Positions 61,317-64,000 of a stretch of 64,000 bases of DNA are shown piece by piece. Every line of letters begins with the position of its first letter. Within the stretch, counting starts at the first letter, position 1. Under the pieces are notes generated by a model. That model made no database searches. It was not told the origin of the DNA and saw only the letters and a program-made list of their open reading frames with translations. A program made the position numbers and the translations under genes. Source of the stretch: Aureibaculum marinum (GTDB lineage: Bacteria > Bacteroidota > Bacteroidia > Flavobacteriales > Flavobacteriaceae); NCBI RefSeq assembly GCF_003813905.1, contig NZ_RPFJ01000008.1, positions 1 to 64,000 of the forward strand. The letters run 5' to 3'.

Positions 61317-61690
61317 TTTTCCCCTAGAGTTTATTAGTTATACCTATATTAAAGCTGTTTTATTTTAGAATTAGACTAGTTAATTATTCTAAAATAAAAC
61401 AGCTTTAAAGTTTGAATTTTATAAAACCCTATCATTTTTTATTTGCTTCTTTTATATCTTCTTTAATTCAATGAGGCAGTTTTTGTAACAATAAAAGAAG
61501 ATACATATCCATTCTATAATGTCCTTAAAATTTTATGCCAATTAAGACCTGAATTGGTTAGTTTTGTAGTGCTAAAACCATAAATTAAGTATTTATTTAA
61601 ACATTTAAGTAAATAAATATAACCTTTTAATTTTTAGTAAAGTAAACTGTTGTTAAGTGTTTGTAATTAATGTAAACTACTTTTACATTC
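61317..61690. other. Intergenic region (374 bp)
   Basis: Apart from the long hairpin at its left it is AT-rich sequence without a recognisable gene. It separates convergent transcription units. Confidence 0.4.
61349..61408. terminator. Long perfect hairpin, probable terminator
   Basis: The 22-bp arms 61349-61370 and 61387-61408 are fully complementary around a 16-nt loop. The stem is unusually long for a terminator and lacks a long T run on the plus strand. Confidence 0.6.
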
Positions 61691-61951
61691 TTAACTTGTA
61701 CATTTATTGTTTCTATTATCAAAGTTATTATTTTTTACTTTTTTAAGTTTGCGTAAATGGTGAACATGTATAACACAAAATATTGCCCCAGAAATTACTA
61801 ATGGTCCTGATTCTAATAATATTCCATAAATAACATAGAAAAAACTAGAAATTAAATGCCAAAATCTAAAGCCACTCATTTCTTTTTTGCTTACAGCATA
61901 AAAACCTGCTGCAATTGCAATATATCCTAAAGTTTCTGCTAAAATGTTCAT
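61691..61951 (-). CDS. Small inner-membrane protein (YgjV-like)
   Basis: The 86-aa protein has three hydrophobic segments (ETLGYIAIAAGFYAVS, HLISSFFYVIYGILL, GPLVISGAIFCVIHV) and a basic C-terminal tail. The LGYIA start and the YGILLESGPL turn resemble the YgjV/Imp family. No function is known. Its start overlaps the stop of the MarR gene by 4 bp (ATGA), so the two are translationally coupled and the protein is probably under MarR control. Confidence 0.7.
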   Translation of the reverse strand: MNILAETLGYIAIAAGFYAVSKKEMSGFRFWHLISSFFYVIYGILLESGPLVISGAIFCVIHVHHLRKLKKVKNNNFDNRNNKCTS

Positions 61952-62424
61952 TTTATTTTTAATAATACACGTTGTTTGTAATCTAATTCTTTTACTTTTA
62001 GTTCTATTTTACTCAATTCTTCTAATATATTTGGACTATCTTCGAATATTTCTTCAATAACTCTAATGCCGGCATTCCAGTATACTTCATATTTTGGAAT
62101 GTCTTGTAGTGCTTTTTGTGTTAATGACAATACTTGTTTTCGTTTGTCTTTGCTGTCTATTGCAGCAGTAATATAACCTTCAGCTTTCATTTTATTCACT
62201 ATTTTTACTACTGCTGGATGAGAAAATTGTAAGGTTTCTGACATTTCCGTTATTGTCATCTCTCCTTTTTCTTGTAACAATCTGAAAATTAAATTCCAAT
62301 TTGGTTCTATAATCAATCCTTCAGCTCTGTATAAGTCTTTAGTGCTATATAATAAAACGTCACTTAGTCGTTTTAATCTGCTTGTTATGCCTTCGTATTT
62401 TATTTGATTTAGAAAATCTGTCAT
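61948..62424 (-). CDS. MarR-family transcriptional regulator
   Basis: The 158-aa winged-helix protein has the HTH at EMTITEMSETLQFSHPAVVK followed by IVNKMKAEGYI, and wing residues DSKDKRKQVLSLTQKA. Helical dimerisation segments lie at both ends. It is first in a two-gene unit with the small membrane protein. Two identical GTAACTGGTTAC palindromes lie just upstream, bracketing its -7 box, so autorepression is very likely. The ligand is unknown. Confidence 0.9.
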   Translation of the reverse strand: MTDFLNQIKYEGITSRLKRLSDVLLYSTKDLYRAEGLIIEPNWNLIFRLLQEKGEMTITEMSETLQFSHPAVVKIVNKMKAEGYITAAIDSKDKRKQVLSLTQKALQDIPKYEVYWNAGIRVIEEIFEDSPNILEELSKIELKVKELDYKQRVLLKIK

Positions 62425-62431
62425 ATTTTAT

Positions 62432-62443
62432 GTAACTGGTTAC
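62432..62443. promoter_or_regulatory. MarR operator copy 1
   Basis: GTAAC-TG-GTTAC within a 19-bp direct repeat (62426-62444) that recurs at 62459-62477. It covers the expected transcription start of marR. Confidence 0.7.
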
Positions 62444-62444
62444 G

Positions 62445-62452
62445 CAAATGTA
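62445..62452 (-). promoter_or_regulatory. Promoter -7 box of the MarR gene
   Basis: TACATTTG on the minus strand lies between the two operator copies. Confidence 0.6.
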
Positions 62453-62464
62453 TAATATTTTTAT

Positions 62465-62476
62465 GTAACTGGTTAC
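62465..62476. promoter_or_regulatory. MarR operator copy 2
   Basis: The same palindrome GTAACTGGTTAC, 33 bp (about three helical turns) from copy 1, placed over the -33 region. Confidence 0.7.
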
Positions 62477-62650
62477 GTAGATTTGAAATTTTATTATAAT
62501 ATTTAGGCTTTATCTTGTATAAATCAAAAAATCAATAAGTTATATTCTTTAGCTTCGTTTATTAATGGATTGGTAAGTATTAGAATGTTTTAATAGTTCA
62601 TGAGCTAAAAAAATAAATGATCTAACTTTAATTTAAAAATCTAAAAAAAG

Positions 62651-62658
62651 TACCTTTG
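62651..62658 (+). promoter_or_regulatory. Promoter -7 box of the beta-barrel protein gene
   Basis: TACCTTTG is an exact match. The leader to the ATG at 62729 is about 65 nt. Confidence 0.5.
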
Positions 62659-62728
62659 TAGTAGTTTGAAATTTGTAATAATAAAGCTATAATTTCAATC
62701 TTTTTAAAAACAATTAAAATTTAAAATT

Positions 62729-63592
62729 ATGAAACATTTAATAGCTGTAGCTTCAGCTTTAGTTGTAAGTTCAATGTCTTATGCTCAATTACAGTTTTCA
62801 GTTAGTTCTGGATATGCCATTAGTAGTGCAGGAATGAAATTAGGGGAAACTGTTAATGCTTCTGAACGTGAAAATGTATATGGAAGTTATGGTGAAGGTG
62901 CTAATATTCAAATAAGAGGAACGTATTTTTTTAATGAATCTCTTGGTGTCGATTTAGGATTAGGGTATTTGCATGGAGTAGATTTTACCAAATCTGAAGT
63001 TAATTTACCTAATTTAAATGTAGATGCTGTGGCTAGAGCCCGAGCCTTTGGTGCTTCAACCTCTTTGGTTTATAAATTTAATGATGCTGTATACGGACGT
63101 ATTGGAGCTTTAGTTAAAGTTGGTGGTAAAACTGAAGCTGTAGTGTATCAAAAGTCTATTTTTACTGAACAAGAAGCAACTGCTTTTGGTGTACCAGTAG
63201 GATCCTATTCTGAGACAAATTACAAAGAAGATTTTCATGGTCATTTTCCACTAGGTTTTGTGGCCGCTTTAGGATATAAATATAATTTAACTGAGCATTT
63301 AGGTCTTTTTATTGAAGCTGAATATTATGGAATCAGTCTAAGAAGAAAAGATTCTGAAATTTCAGAATTTAATACAAATATTGTTTTACCTGATGGTACT
63401 GTTGCAGTAGATGGTTTTTATTCATTAGATAATTTACCCGATGGATACGTGAAAGAGACTACTTATGTAGATAACTTATCAAATACTAATACAGATACAT
63501 CTAAAAAATTATCAGAGAAAGTACCTTATTCGTCTTTTGGAATTAATTTTGGTATTGTTTTCAATTTAAAGAGGAGAACTAAAAACAATTAA
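62729..63592 (+). CDS. Outer-membrane beta-barrel protein
   Basis: The 287-aa protein has a signal peptide (MKHLIAVASALVVSSMSYAQ) followed by alternating amphipathic strands separated by polar turns (NIQIRGTYFFNESLGVDLGL, AFGASTSLVYKF, GYKYNLTEHLGLFIEAEYYG). The penultimate strand ends FGINFGIVFNL, a typical barrel end followed by a short basic tail. The pattern fits OmpW/OprF-like eight-stranded barrels. The transported ligand or role is unknown. It is a single gene with its own promoter and terminator. Confidence 0.82.
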   Translation: MKHLIAVASALVVSSMSYAQLQFSVSSGYAISSAGMKLGETVNASERENVYGSYGEGANIQIRGTYFFNESLGVDLGLGYLHGVDFTKSEVNLPNLNVDAVARARAFGASTSLVYKFNDAVYGRIGALVKVGGKTEAVVYQKSIFTEQEATAFGVPVGSYSETNYKEDFHGHFPLGFVAALGYKYNLTEHLGLFIEAEYYGISLRRKDSEISEFNTNIVLPDGTVAVDGFYSLDNLPDGYVKETTYVDNLSNTNTDTSKKLSEKVPYSSFGINFGIVFNLKRRTKNN

Positions 63593-63922
63593 CCTTTTTT
63601 ATATTATAAATTGATAATTTAGATAACATTTAAAACCTGTTGAAAATAAGATTTTTAATAGGTTTTTTTTGTTTGAATATGTGACTTTGCTCCTCTTTTC
63701 TAAGAATATATTTTATCTGTAAATGTCATTTAAGTTTATAAAATGCATTCATAGCTCTCTCCTACTTTAATCGAAATTTATAAACTAGATTTTATTACTA
63801 AAAAGAACTTTTTTTGAAAGTCTAATTTTGTAAAACTAAAGTTGCGTTTAGAAGACATTATTACTCACTAATGTTTAATTTTGCAAGTATTATTAAGTAT
63901 AAACTTATTGCTATAGATTAAT
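63593..63922. other. Intergenic region (330 bp)
   Basis: It contains the terminator above and two exact TAATTTTG boxes on the plus strand (63823-63830 and 63876-63883). Either could drive the gene starting near the window end. Confidence 0.45.
63632..63670 (+). terminator. Rho-independent terminator
   Basis: Stem AAAACCTGTT/AATAGGTTTT (63632-63641 and 63657-63666, one G-T pair) followed by further T residues. Confidence 0.7.
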
Positions 63923-64000
63923 ATGAAGCTTTTTACTTCTTATTTAAAACAAATTACTTGGTTTACTTCATTTAAAACTACTTTTTTAAGCGATCCAAAT
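63923..64000 (+). CDS. Start of an unidentified gene (truncated by window end)
   Basis: An ATG at 63923 opens 26 codons to the window edge (MKLFTSYLKQITWFTSFKTT, then FLSDPN). A promoter box, TAATTTTG, lies 39 bp upstream. Too little is present to name the product. Confidence 0.45.
   Translation, partial: MKLFTSYLKQITWFTSFKTTFLSDPN

Larger units (their letters stand above)
62425..62728. other. Divergent intergenic region MarR / outer-membrane protein (304 bp)
   Basis: It holds the MarR operators and promoter and, further right, the -7 box TACCTTTG of the beta-barrel gene. Nothing else was recognised. Confidence 0.5.

Overview
This window looks like chromosomal DNA from a marine or aquatic member of the Flavobacteriaceae (Bacteroidota). 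The DNA is strongly AT-rich. Start sites have A-rich leaders rather than Shine-Dalgarno boxes, and many genes are preceded by the Bacteroidota -7 box TAnnTTTG. The protein families are also typical: N-terminal signal peptides ending in AQ, many lipoproteins, DUF4251, S9 and M3 peptidases, and an OmpA-type lipoprotein. The genus cannot be set from the sequence alone. No rRNA, tRNA, CRISPR array, transposase or integrase was found.

Layout. 1-6.9 kb: tail of an SSB gene, clpC, gyrA and a secreted TPR protein. 6.9-12.7 kb: an NlpC/P60-like protein that has lost its catalytic Cys, a thiolase, a PgpH-type HD phosphodiesterase and cardiolipin synthase. 12.8-16.2 kb: the pta-ackA acetate operon. 16.4-24.1 kb: cyclophilin lipoprotein, idi, a PTPS/QueD enzyme, a Cys/Met-metabolism PLP enzyme divergent from an Lrp regulator, an acetyltransferase, a cold-shock protein, a lipoprotein, a second (intact) NlpC/P60 protein, a ROK glucokinase and a dITP/XTP pyrophosphatase. 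24.2-33 kb: S9 dipeptidyl peptidase, CocE-type hydrolase, two MFS transporters (the second broken by a +1 frameshift at an A8 tract), lpxD and a cold-shock fusion protein. 33-47.7 kb: OmpA lipoprotein, EamA transporter, S4 protein, M23/LysM peptidase, M3 peptidase, DUF4251, DUF1853, topoisomerase III, and a GDSL esterase divergent from an ABC/FtsX exporter.

47.8-53.6 kb is a self-contained sugar-alcohol module. A NUDIX-type regulator with a degenerate catalytic box faces an operon of a small ORF, an NCS1-like permease, a mannitol 2-dehydrogenase family enzyme and a PfkB fructokinase. The inferred route is mannitol (or a related polyol) to fructose to fructose-6-phosphate. Both divergent promoters overlap 25-bp palindromes of the same architecture, which are likely the operators.

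53.6-54.4 kb is an 818-bp non-coding stretch holding two tandem hairpin units whose arms covary, bracketed by a 19-bp direct repeat. This is the least explained structure in the window. 54.4-64 kb: a DUF6642-like protein, a serine hydrolase, and a group of reductases (AKR, ABM monooxygenase, quinone oxidoreductase, nitroreductase) divergent from an HxlR regulator. Within that group lies a GC-richer, structured leader behind its own promoter. Then follow a lipoprotein, a MarR regulator with two operator copies around its own promoter, an outer-membrane beta-barrel protein, and the start of one more gene.
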